Below are positions 9,123 through 17,851 of a DNA stretch of 64,000 nucleotides, one piece after another (position 1 is the stretch's first letter; every line of letters starts with the position of its first letter). Origin of the DNA: Fructobacillus papyriferae (GTDB lineage Bacteria; Bacillota; Bacilli; Lactobacillales; Lactobacillaceae). Location of the stretch: contig NZ_JAAMFI010000001.1 of assembly GCF_018437225.1 (NCBI RefSeq), forward strand, positions 496,001 through 560,000, written 5' to 3'. The position numbers and the translations under genes are program-made. A model generated the notes under the pieces. That model was not told where the DNA came from. It was given only the letters and a program-made list of their open reading frames with translations, and searched no databases.

Positions 9123-10574
9123 TTAGCGCTTGTTCAGCTCTTCTAACAACAGCTTGTTCAAGACACCAGGGTTGGCCTGACCCTTGGACTTCTTCATCAG
9201 TTGCCCAATCAAGAAGCCAGTGGCCCGGTCCTTTCCACCCTTAAAGTCTTCAATTGACTGCGGATTGGCATCCAAGACTTCTTCAATCCATGGCAAGAGC
9301 GTTGCGGGATCAGAAATCTGAACGAGGCCCTTGGCCTTGGCATAGGCTTCGGGTTCTTCCCCTTCCATGATGGCCTCAAAGACCTTCTTGGCTTGCTTGG
9401 TTGAGATCGTGCCGTCTTCGATCAATTTCACCATGCCGGCCAAGTTTTCAGGAGTCAGTTTCGTGTCTTGCAACTCAACCTGATTCTTGTTCAAGTAGGC
9501 GTTTACGTCACCAATCAAGTAGTTGGCTACACGTTTGGCAGCCGCCTTTGAATCGGCACCAGCTGCAACCGAGGCATCGAAGAAGTTGGCCATGGCCAAT
9601 GTCTGCGTCAAAACGCCGGCATCGTATGGCTCCAAACCAAGTTCTGCCACGTAGTCCTTTTGACGGTCCGTGGCCGACTTTGGCAAGTCTTCCTTGACAC
9701 GGTCGATCCAGGCTTGGTCGATGCGAACAGGTGACAGATCAGGTTCTGGGAAGTAACGGTAATCGTCAGCGACTTCCTTGACACGCATCAAAATCGTTGA
9801 CTTTGATGGATCATCGTAACGACGCGTTTCCTGACGGATCTGGCCACCGGAACGGATGACCTTACTCTGACGCTTTTCTTCATATTCCAAAGCAGATTGC
9901 ACGTAGTGGAAGGAGTTAATGTTCTTCATTTCCACACGCGTACCGTATTCCTTAGAGCCGTGTGGGCGCAAGGAGATGTTGACGTCGGCACGCATCTGCC
10001 CTTCTTGCATCTTAGCTTCCGAGACACCGGTAAAGAGAATCACGCGGCGCAACTGTTCCAAGTATGCGTAAGCTTCTTCGGGCGAAGCCAAGTCGGGCTT
10101 GGAGACGATTTCGACCAAAGGCGTTCCCTGACGATTCAAGTCGACGTAGGAGTAGCCATCCGTTCCGTGGGTGTTCTTACCGGCATCTTCTTCGACGTGA
10201 AGCTCTTCGATTCCGATACGCTTCACCTGGCCATCCGGCATCGTCACGTCCAAATAACCGTTGCGGGCCAAGGGCGTTTGTTGCTGAGTGGTCTGGTAAG
10301 ACTTGGGGTTATCCGGGTAAACGTAGTTCTTCCGGTCCCAGCGAATCTCTTCAGTAATGTCGGCGTTCAAAGCCATGGCCACGCGCATCCCATAGTCCAA
10401 GGCGCCCTTGTTGGCGACGGGCAAAACCCCTGGGTAAGCCCAATCGATCACGTTGGTGTTTTCGTTTGGTGAATCCCCGTAGTGGACTGGGGATGGTGAG
10501 AGCAGCTTCGAATTCGTCTGCATCTCGACGTGGACTTCGAGTCCAATGACTGTTTCAAAATTTTCATTTCCCAT
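9123..10574 (-). CDS. gatB: Asp-tRNA(Asn)/Glu-tRNA(Gln) amidotransferase subunit B
   Basis: 483 residues, full length for Gat[16 protein letters not shown] opens the cradle domain; [10 protein letters not shown] and [13 protein letters not shown] are family signatures; the C-terminal YqeY-like helical tail (about 325-480) binds the tRNA elbow. GatB phosphorylates the misacylated tRNA and receives ammonia from GatA. The start has AAGGAGG eight bases upstream. It follows gatA after 12 nt, in the usual order gatC-gatA-gatB, and is followed by the dgkB leader region. Confidence 0.97.
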   Translation of the reverse strand: MGNENFETVIGLEVHVEMQTNSKLLSPSPVHYGDSPNENTNVIDWAYPGVLPVANKGALDYGMRVAMALNADITEEIRWDRKNYVYPDNPKSYQTTQQQTPLARNGYLDVTMPDGQVKRIGIEELHVEEDAGKNTHGTDGYSYVDLNRQGTPLVEIVSKPDLASPEEAYAYLEQLRRVILFTGVSEAKMQEGQMRADVNISLRPHGSKEYGTRVEMKNINSFHYVQSALEYEEKRQSKVIRSGGQIRQETRRYDDPSKSTILMRVKEVADDYRYFPEPDLSPVRIDQAWIDRVKEDLPKSATDRQKDYVAELGLEPYDAGVLTQTLAMANFFDASVAAGADSKAAAKRVANYLIGDVNAYLNKNQVELQDTKLTPENLAGMVKLIEDGTISTKQAKKVFEAIMEGEEPEAYAKAKGLVQISDPATLLPWIEEVLDANPQSIEDFKGGKDRATGFLIGQLMKKSKGQANPGVLNKLLLEELNKR

Positions 10575-10586
10575 CAGTTGGCCTCC

Positions 10587-12053
10587 TTAGAAATCCTTGC
10601 CAATGGCTGGCACGTTGTCTGCAAAATGATTTTCTTGTTCAAAGGCGTAAGCCAATTGGTAAATCGTCTGTTCGTCAAAGGCCTTACCGATAATCTGCAA
10701 GCCAATTGGCAAGCCCGCATTGAAGCCGGCGTTCACCGACATGGCAGGCAGGCCGGCCAAGTTGACTGGAATCGTCAACACATCGCCCATGTACATGGCC
10801 TTTGGATCGTCGATTTCAGCCCCCAGCTTGTAGGCCTGGGTTGGCGTCGTTGGTGCTACGATCAAATCATAATCTTCAAAAACCTTGTTGAAGTCTTGGA
10901 TAATCAAAGTCCTGATCTGAGCCGCCTTCTTGAAGAAGGCATCGTAGGCCCCTGCTGAAAGGGAATAGGTTCCCAGCATAATTCGACGCTTCACTTCAGA
11001 ACCGAATCCTTCAGAACGGGTCTTCTTGTAGACTTCTTCCAAAGACTTGGCGTCTGCTGCACGAAAGCCGTATCGAATACCGTCGTAACGCTGCAAGTTC
11101 GAAGAAGCTTCCGATGACATCAACACGTAGTAGGCGGCCACACCGTATTGGGTGTGTGGTAAGGAAACTTCGGAGACATCAGCGCCCATTGCCTTTAATT
11201 GAGCAATGGCCGCTTGTACTTGCACTTGAACTTCTTCTGAGATCCCCTCTTCGAAGTATTCCTTTGGCACGGCAACCTTCATGCCCTTCACCGACTGGCC
11301 CATCTTCTCAGTGAAGTCAGGCACAGCCAGTTCGGCAGAAGTTGAGTCGCGTTCGTCAAAACCAGCGATGGCGTTTAGAACCAAAGCGTTGTCTTTAACC
11401 GAGCGGGTCAAAGGACCAATTTGGTCCAACGATGAAGCCATGGCAAAGAGGCCAAAACGAGACACGCGGCCATAGGTCGGCTTCATTCCTGCCAAACCGT
11501 TAAAAGCAGCCGGTTGCCGGATGGAACCACCCGTATCTGATCCAAGGGCGTAAGGCACTTGTCCAGCAGCAACGGCTGCTGCCGAACCACCGGACGAACC
11601 ACCGGGAACGCGGGACAAGTCCCAAGCGTTCTTCGTTTGCTTGTAGGCCGACGTTTCAGAAGAACCACCCATGGCAAATTCGTCCATGTTGGCTTTACCC
11701 AAGATGACTGCACCAGCGTCCTTCAATTTCTTGGTCACCGTGGCATCGTAGACCGGCTTAAAGCCAGACAAAATCTTAGAAGCGCCCGTCGTTTCGAGCC
11801 CTTCTGTTGCGATGTTGTCCTTCATGGCCATTGGAATGCCGGCCAAGAGGTTGTCAAAGTTTCCCTCTTCATCGGCGACACGAGCCGCTTCCATGGCAGC
11901 CTCTTCGTGCAAGCGCACAAAGGCTTCTAATTGGTCGTCTGATTGCTTAATGTTTTCAAGCGTGTCTTCCACCAACTGCGTGGCGGTAATGTCCCCAGCT
12001 TGAAGAGCGGCATGAATGTCTTCCAGTGAGTGTTCGAAGTAGTTATAAGTCAT
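10587..12053 (-). CDS. gatA: Asp-tRNA(Asn)/Glu-tRNA(Gln) amidotransferase subunit A
   Basis: 488 residues, amidase-signature family. The Ser-cisSer-Lys triad is visible: Lys in MAMKDNIAT (about residue 77), Ser in [15 protein letters not shown] (about 150) and the nucleophile in [15 protein letters not shown] (about 175). GatA hydrolyses glutamine and sends ammonia to GatB for making Gln-tRNA(Gln) and/or Asn-tRNA(Asn). Its ATG overlaps the gatC stop as TAATG, with GGAGGAG just upstream inside gatC. Confidence 0.97.
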   Translation of the reverse strand: MTYNYFEHSLEDIHAALQAGDITATQLVEDTLENIKQSDDQLEAFVRLHEEAAMEAARVADEEGNFDNLLAGIPMAMKDNIATEGLETTGASKILSGFKPVYDATVTKKLKDAGAVILGKANMDEFAMGGSSETSAYKQTKNAWDLSRVPGGSSGGSAAAVAAGQVPYALGSDTGGSIRQPAAFNGLAGMKPTYGRVSRFGLFAMASSLDQIGPLTRSVKDNALVLNAIAGFDERDSTSAELAVPDFTEKMGQSVKGMKVAVPKEYFEEGISEEVQVQVQAAIAQLKAMGADVSEVSLPHTQYGVAAYYVLMSSEASSNLQRYDGIRYGFRAADAKSLEEVYKKTRSEGFGSEVKRRIMLGTYSLSAGAYDAFFKKAAQIRTLIIQDFNKVFEDYDLIVAPTTPTQAYKLGAEIDDPKAMYMGDVLTIPVNLAGLPAMSVNAGFNAGLPIGLQIIGKAFDEQTIYQLAYAFEQENHFADNVPAIGKDF

Positions 12054-12361
12054 TAGGCTTCTTCTCCTCCCTGCAAAATGGCTGGAACCTTGATCAGATC
12101 CGCGGCTTCTTCAGGCGCTTGCTTTAACAAGGCCTTCTTTTCATGCCAGTTGTCCGCCTTGTCTTCTCGCAAGTGGTTAACGTTTTGCGTGACCGAATAC
12201 GTTGGTTTTACTCCCGTCGTATCGACTTCAGCCATTTTATCGACCAAAGAAACAATGTCTTGGAGTTGGCCTGTGTAAGCTTCTAATTCTGCATCGGTAA
12301 AAGCTAACTTGGCCAAGTCAGCCACGTGGGCGACTTCTTCTTTAGAAATTGATGTTGCCAT
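12053..12361 (-). CDS. gatC: Asp-tRNA(Asn)/Glu-tRNA(Gln) amidotransferase subunit C
   Basis: 102 residues, the usual GatC size. [21 protein letters not shown] is the conserved N-terminal helix and the rest wraps around the GatA-GatB interface. It is first in the gatCAB operon. The ribosome-binding AGGTG lies in the 3' arm of a perfect hairpin (see 12369-12392). Confidence 0.95.
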   Translation of the reverse strand: MATSISKEEVAHVADLAKLAFTDAELEAYTGQLQDIVSLVDKMAEVDTTGVKPTYSVTQNVNHLREDKADNWHEKKALLKQAPEEAADLIKVPAILQGGEEA

Positions 12362-12368
12362 GTATTCA

Positions 12369-12392
12369 CCTGCATGGCAGGCCCCAAGGGGC
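12369..12392 (-). promoter_or_regulatory. Two adjacent hairpins over the gatC ribosome-binding site
   Basis: On the minus strand GCCCC-TT-GGGGC is directly followed by CCTGC-CAT-GCAGG. The AGG of the gatC ribosome-binding site (CAGGTG, 5-6 nt before the ATG) is in the 3' arm of the second hairpin. A second Shine-Dalgarno-like AAAGGAAAG lies upstream, 6 nt before a GTG (12399) that opens a frame overlapping gatC. The pairing is seen directly; regulation is inferred. Confidence 0.45.
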
Positions 12393-12429
12393 TTACCACG
12401 GCTTTCCTTTCAAGAATAATTACTGTTTT

Positions 12430-12439
12430 ATTTTACCAT
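12430..12439 (-). promoter_or_regulatory. Probable extended -10 for gatCAB
   Basis: The minus strand reads TGGTAAAAT, a TG-n-TAAAAT extended -10, about 70 nt upstream of the gatC ATG. No convincing -35 box is seen. Confidence 0.35.
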
Positions 12440-12459
12440 TAAACGCGCCTTTCTGCCCC

Positions 12460-12487
12460 TTGATTTTATTCTAAAAATCCGTATAAT
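12460..12487 (+). promoter_or_regulatory. Promoter of rpsO-rpsT
   Basis: TTGATT at 12460-12465, 16-nt spacer, TATAAT at 12482-12487 on the plus strand. It leaves a leader of about 90 nt before rpsO, with short inverted repeats that could serve S15 autoregulation; I did not resolve a defined structure. Confidence 0.7.
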
Positions 12488-12586
12488 TAGGTCTGTTGTC
12501 AAAACAACTGTCCAAATTCTTAGATTAACGTCTCACCGTCGTTTTTCTCAGAGCTTTGGAGACATTTTAGAAAGGTGGAAATGATT

Positions 12587-12856
12587 ATGGCCCTTACACA
12601 AGAACGTAAGAACGAAATCATGAAAGAATATGCTCGCCACGAAGGCGATACTGGTTCAGTGGAAGTTCAAGTTGCGGTTTTGACTGCAGACATCGCAGAA
12701 TTGAACGAACACATGGGAGCGCACAAGCATGATTTCCATTCACAACGTGGTCTTTTGAAGAAGATCGGTCGTCGTCGTAACTTGCTCCGTTACCTCCGTG
12801 GTAAGGACGTTACGCGTTACCGTGAATTGATCAAGCGCTTAGGTTTGCGCCGTTAA
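12587..12856 (+). CDS. rpsO: 30S ribosomal protein S15
   Basis: 89 residues, the standard S15 length; [20 protein letters not shown] and the [18 protein letters not shown] helix are diagnostic. It binds the central domain of 16S rRNA early in assembly. The ATG at 12587 was chosen over upstream in-frame GTG/ATG codons because AAAGGTGG sits 8 nt before it and homologues begin here. rpsT follows after 46 nt. Confidence 0.98.
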   Translation: MALTQERKNEIMKEYARHEGDTGSVEVQVAVLTADIAELNEHMGAHKHDFHSQRGLLKKIGRRRNLLRYLRGKDVTRYRELIKRLGLRR

Positions 12857-12902
12857 GCTATTGCTTTTCAAAAACCAGCATCAAATTTAAGGAGATAGAC
12901 AT

Positions 12903-13154
12903 ATGCCGATTATTGAATCATCTATTCAACGTGTTCGTTTGAGCAAGAAGCAACACGATCGCAACGAACCACAACGTTCTGCTTACCGCACTGCCGTTAA
13001 GCGTTTCGTTAAGGCTGCTAAGGCCGGTTCAGACGATACTGCTGAATTGTACAAGCAAGTTTCTTCTGCTATCGATCGCGCCCACTCAAAGGGCTTGATC
13101 AAGAAGAACAAGGCTTCACGTCAAAAGTCACGTTTGGCTAAGTACGTAAAGTAA
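12903..13154 (+). CDS. rpsT: 30S ribosomal protein S20
   Basis: 83 residues, highly basic; the SSIQRVRLSKKQHDRN... start and AHSKGLIKKNKASRQKSRL end fit S20, a three-helix protein bound to 16S rRNA. AAGGAG is 8 nt upstream. It shares the rpsO transcript and ends in a strong terminator. rpsT next to rpsO is less usual than rpsT alone or next to holA; here holA is at 55.8 kb. Confidence 0.97.
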   Translation: MPIIESSIQRVRLSKKQHDRNEPQRSAYRTAVKRFVKAAKAGSDDTAELYKQVSSAIDRAHSKGLIKKNKASRQKSRLAKYVK

Positions 13155-13167
13155 TTGATCTTAAAAG

Positions 13168-13203
13168 AAACCCCCTTCACCGTTTGGTGGAGGGGGTTTT
13201 TGT
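13168..13203 (+). terminator. Terminator of rpsO-rpsT
   Basis: A 13-bp GC-rich stem (AAACCCCCTTCAC / GTGGAGGGGGTTT) with a short CGTTTG loop, followed by T residues, 14 nt after the rpsT stop. Confidence 0.9.
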
Positions 13204-13220
13204 GTCAGAGGCGTATTTGT

Positions 13221-13257
13221 AAAAAAAGGAATCACCGTCATGATGATTCCTTTTTTT
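13221..13257. terminator. Bidirectional terminator
   Basis: GGAATCA (13228-13234) pairs with TGATTCC (13244-13250), flanked by seven A and seven T. It can end both the rpsT transcript and the minus-strand 13270-13935 gene. Confidence 0.8.
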
Positions 13258-13269
13258 ATCAAATCAAAT

Positions 13270-13935
13270 TTACTCAATAAGTTTGAAATTTAACTTTTCA
13301 ACCGTCGATCGGCCGCCGTTGGCATTCACGAATGACAAGACGTCCGACACCGTTGCCCGGTATTGACCATCATCATCCTTACTAAACGACAGAGGTTTTT
13401 TCTGTGACTCTGTATCATTGCTATTCATGACATAACGGTAATAAGCCTTTGTTGAACCACCATTCGTTGCTGTTGCGACAAAAGTTGGTGTTGAATCCGA
13501 CTGACGCGTCATCGTAATTCCCGAAGCAGACTGCAAAGCCTTCCAAGATGAATCCCCATTCACCATACCGTACAACGTGAGCATCCGATAGGCCAAATTA
13601 TCACTGGATCGAAAATCATCTTCGGTCAATGTGTTGCTCGTTGAGTTGGAACTCGATGAAGAGGAACTAGACGAACCATTGGCCGATGAATGATTGTTCG
13701 CCCCCTCTTTTGTATCCGCATTTGTATTTTGATCAGAGTCGTCTACAATGGTCCCTTCACTTACTGCATTCTTCTTCCATGAGCCATCCTTACTAGAACT
13801 CGATTGACTAGCACTTTTCTTGACAAGCTCAAGGTTCGCTGATGAATTTAATTTTTTTGTGGTGAGGACTACTGCCCCGGTTCCTACGACAATCGTTAAA
13901 ACAATTGTTACCAGTAATTTGTTTTGCTTAATCAC
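13270..13935 (-). CDS. Ser-rich membrane-anchored extracellular protein, unknown function
   Basis: 221 residues from a GTG at 13935, chosen because AGGAG lies just upstream; the frame is open to 14013 without a ribosome-binding site. An N-terminal hydrophobic segment (LLVTIVLTIVVGTGAVVLTT, residues 6-25) has no lipobox or clear cleavage site, so it looks like a signal anchor. It is followed by a 75-residue Ser/Asn/Asp-rich linker with a pure Ser run, then a C-terminal domain of about 110 residues outside the membrane. I do not recognise that domain. It lies downstream of the CHAP hydrolase on the same strand, and a similar small anchored protein precedes the GH25 enzyme at 34.6 kb. Confidence 0.7.
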   Translation of the reverse strand: MIKQNKLLVTIVLTIVVGTGAVVLTTKKLNSSANLELVKKSASQSSSSKDGSWKKNAVSEGTIVDDSDQNTNADTKEGANNHSSANGSSSSSSSSSNSTSNTLTEDDFRSSDNLAYRMLTLYGMVNGDSSWKALQSASGITMTRQSDSTPTFVATATNGGSTKAYYRYVMNSNDTESQKKPLSFSKDDDGQYRATVSDVLSFVNANGGRSTVEKLNFKLIE

Positions 13936-14002
13936 ACTGGTCGATCTCCTAAAAATTAATATTGAGATGACATCAAAGAAGACATGTCTTTTCAATTTCA
14001 AT

Positions 14003-14029
14003 ATTATAATCATTTCATGGAGATTGCAA
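14003..14029 (-). promoter_or_regulatory. Possible promoter of the 13270-13935 gene
   Basis: Minus strand TTGCAA (14029-14024), 15-nt spacer, TATAAT (14008-14003). The spacer is short, so it is a moderate call. It would give a 5' leader of about 60 nt. Confidence 0.45.
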
Positions 14030-14136
14030 CAAGATGTGCAAGGTTTTTCGAAACATTTTCGATTATTATCGTCTAGAATATAAAAATCACTAAAGCATCT
14101 GTTTTTAGAACTTTACTACTACAGAAATTCGAGTCA

Positions 14137-15501
14137 TTAATGGATGTATTCAAACTGATCACTACCATCAACCCAACGTTCAGAAACACCACCAAACCCT
14201 GCGCGTGCATTCATTTCGCTGATGCGAATTCGATTCCCCTGTACCTCTTTTACGACCGCAACATGTCCATAAGTACTATCAGCAAATGCTTGACCAGGCT
14301 GGAAAACAACTGCTGATCCAACACTCGGATGGTTATCAACAACATACCCATGTTGCCGTGCAGTCGCTGACCAATGACGAGCATTTCCCCAATAATTTCC
14401 AATGAACGGCAGTTCTTGTTTGACATAATACGTACAGTATCCGAAAGGATAGGTATTATTTGCACTAGCCTGACTGTGGGGGTAGGCGCTTCCTTGTAAC
14501 CGACCTTCACTATCAAAATGATATAGTCTCCCATCAATCCAATGATCCCCCGTCACTTTCAAGTAACTTACCGGATCAAAATAGTACCGACTGCCGTACC
14601 AATCTTTCCAACCCGTAATGATTCGTCCATCTTGGCCAAACATGTACCACAACCCCCATGAACTTCTGACATATTGGCTATTTAATTTGTAGTAGCCATT
14701 CGAGTCAAAAGCATAGTAAGTTCCATCAATCGCCTTAACATCGTGATAGAATTGTCCATCTGGGCCTGCATAATAGTCATGGCCCCACTGTTGCACCCAT
14801 TGATTGGTCCGCTTGTAATAAGTGTTATCTTCCCCAAAGTAATAATAATCATTACCGATCTTTTGAACGCCCTGTAAGGCGCGTCCATCTGATCCTACAT
14901 AATAGTCATGCCCCCATTGCTGTATCCATTGATCAGTCCGTTTGTAATGTGTGTTATCTTCTCCAAAATAGTAATACTCATTACCGATCTTTTGGAAGCC
15001 CTGTAAGGTGCGGCCATCTGACCCTACATAATAATCATGTCCCCATGCTGACGCCCAGGTATTTGTCCGCTTAAAGAATCGATGGTCATCACCAAAGTAA
15101 TAGTAGTCATTTCCAATCTTTTGAATTCCCTCGACCATCTTTCCTTCGTCATTTACATAATAATCCAATCCCCAGGCCGACACCCACTGATTATGTCGTG
15201 CATAGAATGTTCCGTCGTCACCAAAATAAAAGTAATCATCTCCAATTTTTTGAACACCTGATAAAGCCCGACCATCACTGCCGATATAATACTTATTGCC
15301 CCATTCAAAAGCCCAACTATTACGGACTAATTGCCCATCTTGATAATATTCATAACCGCCATTAGTTGGTCGGAACCCATTGTTCTCATCGGCCTGAGCA
15401 ATTATTTGGTTTGTTGCAGGTAAATCAGCGGATTCTGTGACTATACTCGCCGAAAAAACACCAAAGGCCATAGCAAAAGGAATTAATAGTTGATGTTTCA
15501 T
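14137..15501 (-). CDS. Secreted CHAP-domain peptidoglycan hydrolase with wall-binding repeats
   Basis: 454 residues from the ATG at 15501 (AGGAG 6 nt upstream; the ATG two codons earlier is too close). A signal peptide (about 1-28, hydrophobic LLIPFAMAFGVFSAS) is followed by repeats in residues 40-270. Two consecutive 43-residue units are nearly identical (GHDYYVGSDGR.LQG.QKIG, then YYYFGEDN..YKR), with more diverged units around them, of the aromatic glucan/choline-binding type. The C-terminal CHAP domain (about 350-454) has Cys356 in GYCTYYV, His413 in YGHVAVV and Glu429 in ISEMN. CHAP enzymes act as amidases or endopeptidases on peptidoglycan. It sits next to the polysaccharide cluster; the repeats may bind wall polymer or dextran. 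Confidence 0.9.
   Translation of the reverse strand: MKHQLLIPFAMAFGVFSASIVTESADLPATNQIIAQADENNGFRPTNGGYEYYQDGQLVRNSWAFEWGNKYYIGSDGRALSGVQKIGDDYFYFGDDGTFYARHNQWVSAWGLDYYVNDEGKMVEGIQKIGNDYYYFGDDHRFFKRTNTWASAWGHDYYVGSDGRTLQGFQKIGNEYYYFGEDNTHYKRTDQWIQQWGHDYYVGSDGRALQGVQKIGNDYYYFGEDNTYYKRTNQWVQQWGHDYYAGPDGQFYHDVKAIDGTYYAFDSNGYYKLNSQYVRSSWGLWYMFGQDGRIITGWKDWYGSRYYFDPVSYLKVTGDHWIDGRLYHFDSEGRLQGSAYPHSQASANNTYPFGYCTYYVKQELPFIGNYWGNARHWSATARQHGYVVDNHPSVGSAVVFQPGQAFADSTYGHVAVVKEVQGNRIRISEMNARAGFGGVSERWVDGSDQFEYIH
14770..15320 (-). repeat. 129-bp tandem repeats inside the CHAP gene
   Basis: DNA repeats of about 129 bp encode the 43-residue units. The copies around 14770-14900, 14900-15030 and 15030-15160 are recognisably the same sequence. 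Such arrays can change copy number by recombination. Confidence 0.7.
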
Positions 15502-15676
15502 TGTCATCTCCTTTTCAATTATTCAATGATCAACAATATAGAAATAAACTATCTCTTTCATTGGAAACTGGAGAAGAGTCAGCCGAACCCCTTGAATCTC
15601 ATGTCAAATTAAGCAAAGCTTATTTTTCATTCATCCTCCCGACATTCGATTTTTCCACTCTGAGTGTAGCAGGTAG

Positions 15677-15782
15677 AGCACTGACAAAAAATATGCCTTT
15701 TGTATAATATTGCTATATATCACGCCAATATATTCTTATATGACATAAAAAAGGTGGTTACCAACCGGTAACCACCTTTTTT
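15677..15782 (+). ncRNA. Candidate small RNA: plus-strand promoter followed by a terminator, no ORF
   Basis: CTGACA at 15677-15682, 16-nt spacer and TATAAT at about 15699-15706 form a good plus-strand promoter with no plus-strand gene after it. About 70 nt later a perfect hairpin (GGTGGTTACC / GGTAACCACC) with flanking A and T runs ends at 15782. This would give an RNA of about 70 nt, or an antisense start into the 3' end of gtrA. It is inferred from signals alone. Confidence 0.35.
15746..15782. terminator. Terminator at the end of the polysaccharide cluster
   Basis: AAAAAAGGTGGTTACC / GGTAACCACCTTTTTT with a 4-nt AACC loop, symmetrical and so functional on both strands. It lies immediately after the gtrA stop on the minus strand. 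Confidence 0.88.
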
Positions 15783-16200
15783 ACTCTTCAATTTTCTTAA
15801 AGATAAACAACTTACTCAAGACGTAATTCGAGACAATCACGAAGATGTTCTGAATGCCGTTCCATACCAGATCATTCTGATGCAAGATCTGTACACCGAA
15901 GGCCAGAATCAACCAGCCAATCACACCGGTCACAATTCGCGCCAAATAGAACTGCCAGATCTCACGGGCTAATCCGGCCAAGTCTCTCACCTGAGACTTA
16001 AAGACCCAGATGCGGTTCGTCAGATAAGCGAAGAGCACCGCCAGAAACCAAGAGGCCACATAGGCCAAAGTATAGTCCCAGTGCAGCACGGCTGAGAAGA
16101 GCGAATAGGTCACTACGGACACAACAAAGGTCATGCCCCCAAAGAAGAGATATAAGATAGATTCTTCGTACTTTTTGTATAGATCAAATAATGCATTCAT
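15781..16200 (-). CDS. GtrA-family membrane protein
   Basis: 139 residues from the ATG at 16200 (GAGGA upstream). Four membrane segments (about 16-36, 42-62, 80-105, 112-130 with charged loops) and YLTNRIWVFK plus SKLFIFKKIEE are typical of the GtrA family. GtrA proteins are thought to move polyprenyl-phosphate-linked sugars across the membrane for glycosylation outside the cell. It is the last gene of the cluster. Three polyprenyl-phosphate-sugar synthase-like GT2 genes upstream could feed it. Confidence 0.88.
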   Translation of the reverse strand: MNALFDLYKKYEESILYLFFGGMTFVVSVVTYSLFSAVLHWDYTLAYVASWFLAVLFAYLTNRIWVFKSQVRDLAGLAREIWQFYLARIVTGVIGWLILAFGVQILHQNDLVWNGIQNIFVIVSNYVLSKLFIFKKIEE

Positions 16201-16276
16201 GACATTCCTCAATAAAATAAAACTATAATTAACAGCTTACAGGAATGGGGCGACAGAAACAATAAAAAATTTTGTT

Positions 16277-17788
16277 CTATGCCCTCCTTAGCCAATACAC
16301 CACTTTATAAAGAGTTAGTATAAAAAAACAAATACTCAAAATCACAATCCATTTAAAATACGATAAACTATCACCAGAATTATATTTCAAAAGTAATCCA
16401 ACGATCCCCTTTGATAAATGTTTATTGATAAAAGCTATAAAAAAGCTTAACAATAAAAATTCAATGATAAATATAGTATTATGAAACTTTATTTTTTTCT
16501 TCTTGAATGATTTATTTAAAAAGACTGAGAAAATAATAAATTCGAAAGCCAATAGTGGAATTATAAAAAAAGCAGTATTGATCAAAGTATTCACAATATT
16601 ATAAATAAGAACATAAATATTTCTCCCGACTGTCGGAAAAATAATTTGCCAAAAAAAGATAAATTGTAAAAAAGCCATTAAAAAAAATAATTCTCTTTGT
16701 TTTTTTGAAATTCTATTCCATGAGGACTTCAAAATAAAATAAATATGATTACCATATTGCCTCATATCAATGTTATCAACAATCCCCCCCCATAACCTTT
16801 GAACCGTATACCTACGAACCATATCAATGAGTATCGAGAAAATAAAAATAGTGGCAATAACAGCAATTGCAAAAGGAAACAATCGAAAACCTGTATGATA
16901 AAATGATTGAACATTAAAGAGCGTATGCCATATATATCGTCTCATATACGGATTATCGTGAATTAAGTAAACACCAAAAGTTGAACCACTAATCAAATTT
17001 ACCATACGATTATACCTTGGTTTAGCGGTTATGGTCATGATGAATATTTCAACAGTTGATACCAAAACAATAAAACTATGAAGGTCCCAGTATTTACTAT
17101 TTACAATCGACATAATATATAGAGCTGACACCGATAAAATTGTGAAAAGAATATGTTTCTTATGATTTAATTTATGAATATCAACAAAATACCTAATATA
17201 CCCAGCAACCATATATAGTAAGATAAACCAGCCTAAGTAACTTAAGGGGGCAGAAACATTGAAGAAAGTTGGTAAAAAAGAACAGAATAATACGGCCAAT
17301 AATAAAATACGTAATATCACTGGTTGTTTGACGTATTTAAAAGTGACGTTCAACAATGGCGATAATGCCATCAAAAAGATGAAATTAGTAGCAAACCAAT
17401 ATCGATTATAAATAAGTGGAAAAAAATTGTAAAAAGCATCTATCTTCGTTATCGGAAAAAATGGGTGCAAACAAAAGGTAAACAATAAAAAGATTCCAAC
17501 CGAATAAAACCATATTTGCGCATAAATAAGCAAAAACTTTTTTAATGTGAAAGCTTTTTTTGATACGAAATATCCTGAGATTAAGACAAATATATCAACA
17601 CCTAATTTTCCACCGCTCCTAAAAAAATCTAATATAAAAACGTCGATACCGCCAGAGAGGGAGGATGTATCAACCCATTCAAATCCATGCAAGGCAAAAT
17701 GATGAGCGACAATAAGTAACATCGCAATTATTCTTAAGAATTCCAGATTTGAATTCCTGACTTTTTGTGATTTGATTTCAGTATTCAT
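16277..17788 (-). CDS. Membrane acyltransferase (Acyltransferase_3/OafA type)
   Basis: 503 residues and about 10 membrane segments. NLEFLRIIAMLLIVAHHF near residues 14-31 contains the family His-His motif; FLISGY-like VLISGYFVSKKA follows. Such proteins O-acetylate surface glycans using cytoplasmic acetyl-CoA. The C-terminal third (after about 370) is an extra membrane region beyond the core 330-residue fold. GAGGAAG precedes the ATG. Gene composition is very AT-rich, like its neighbours. The acceptor is presumably the polymer of this cluster. Confidence 0.88.
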   Translation of the reverse strand: MNTEIKSQKVRNSNLEFLRIIAMLLIVAHHFALHGFEWVDTSSLSGGIDVFILDFFRSGGKLGVDIFVLISGYFVSKKAFTLKKFLLIYAQIWFYSVGIFLLFTFCLHPFFPITKIDAFYNFFPLIYNRYWFATNFIFLMALSPLLNVTFKYVKQPVILRILLLAVLFCSFLPTFFNVSAPLSYLGWFILLYMVAGYIRYFVDIHKLNHKKHILFTILSVSALYIMSIVNSKYWDLHSFIVLVSTVEIFIMTITAKPRYNRMVNLISGSTFGVYLIHDNPYMRRYIWHTLFNVQSFYHTGFRLFPFAIAVIATIFIFSILIDMVRRYTVQRLWGGIVDNIDMRQYGNHIYFILKSSWNRISKKQRELFFLMAFLQFIFFWQIIFPTVGRNIYVLIYNIVNTLINTAFFIIPLLAFEFIIFSVFLNKSFKKKKIKFHNTIFIIEFLLLSFFIAFINKHLSKGIVGLLLKYNSGDSLSYFKWIVILSICFFILTLYKVVYWLRRA

Positions 17789-17805
17789 TTAAACTTCCTC
17801 AATAA

Positions 17806-17836
17806 AATGAAAAAGCCACCTAACGATGGCTTCAAA
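17806..17836 (-). terminator. Weak terminator-like hairpin inside the cluster
   Basis: Minus strand AGCCATC-GTTA-GGTGGCT (with a G-T pair) followed by five T, between the 17852-19642 gene and the acyltransferase. It may only reduce expression of the last two genes. Confidence 0.5.
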
Positions 17837-17851
17837 AAAGAATTCACTTCT

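Noticed and set aside
9897-10472. Long open frame on the plus strand (about 190 codons) opposite gatB
   Set aside because: Exactly antisense to a well-conserved gene, no ribosome-binding site and no family features; the same applies to the frames opposite mutS (3653-4180), glf (26920-27246) and mutL (1973-2485).
14770-15320. Regular repeats considered as a CRISPR array
   Set aside because: The units are coding, 129 bp and contiguous without spacers; no cas genes are nearby.
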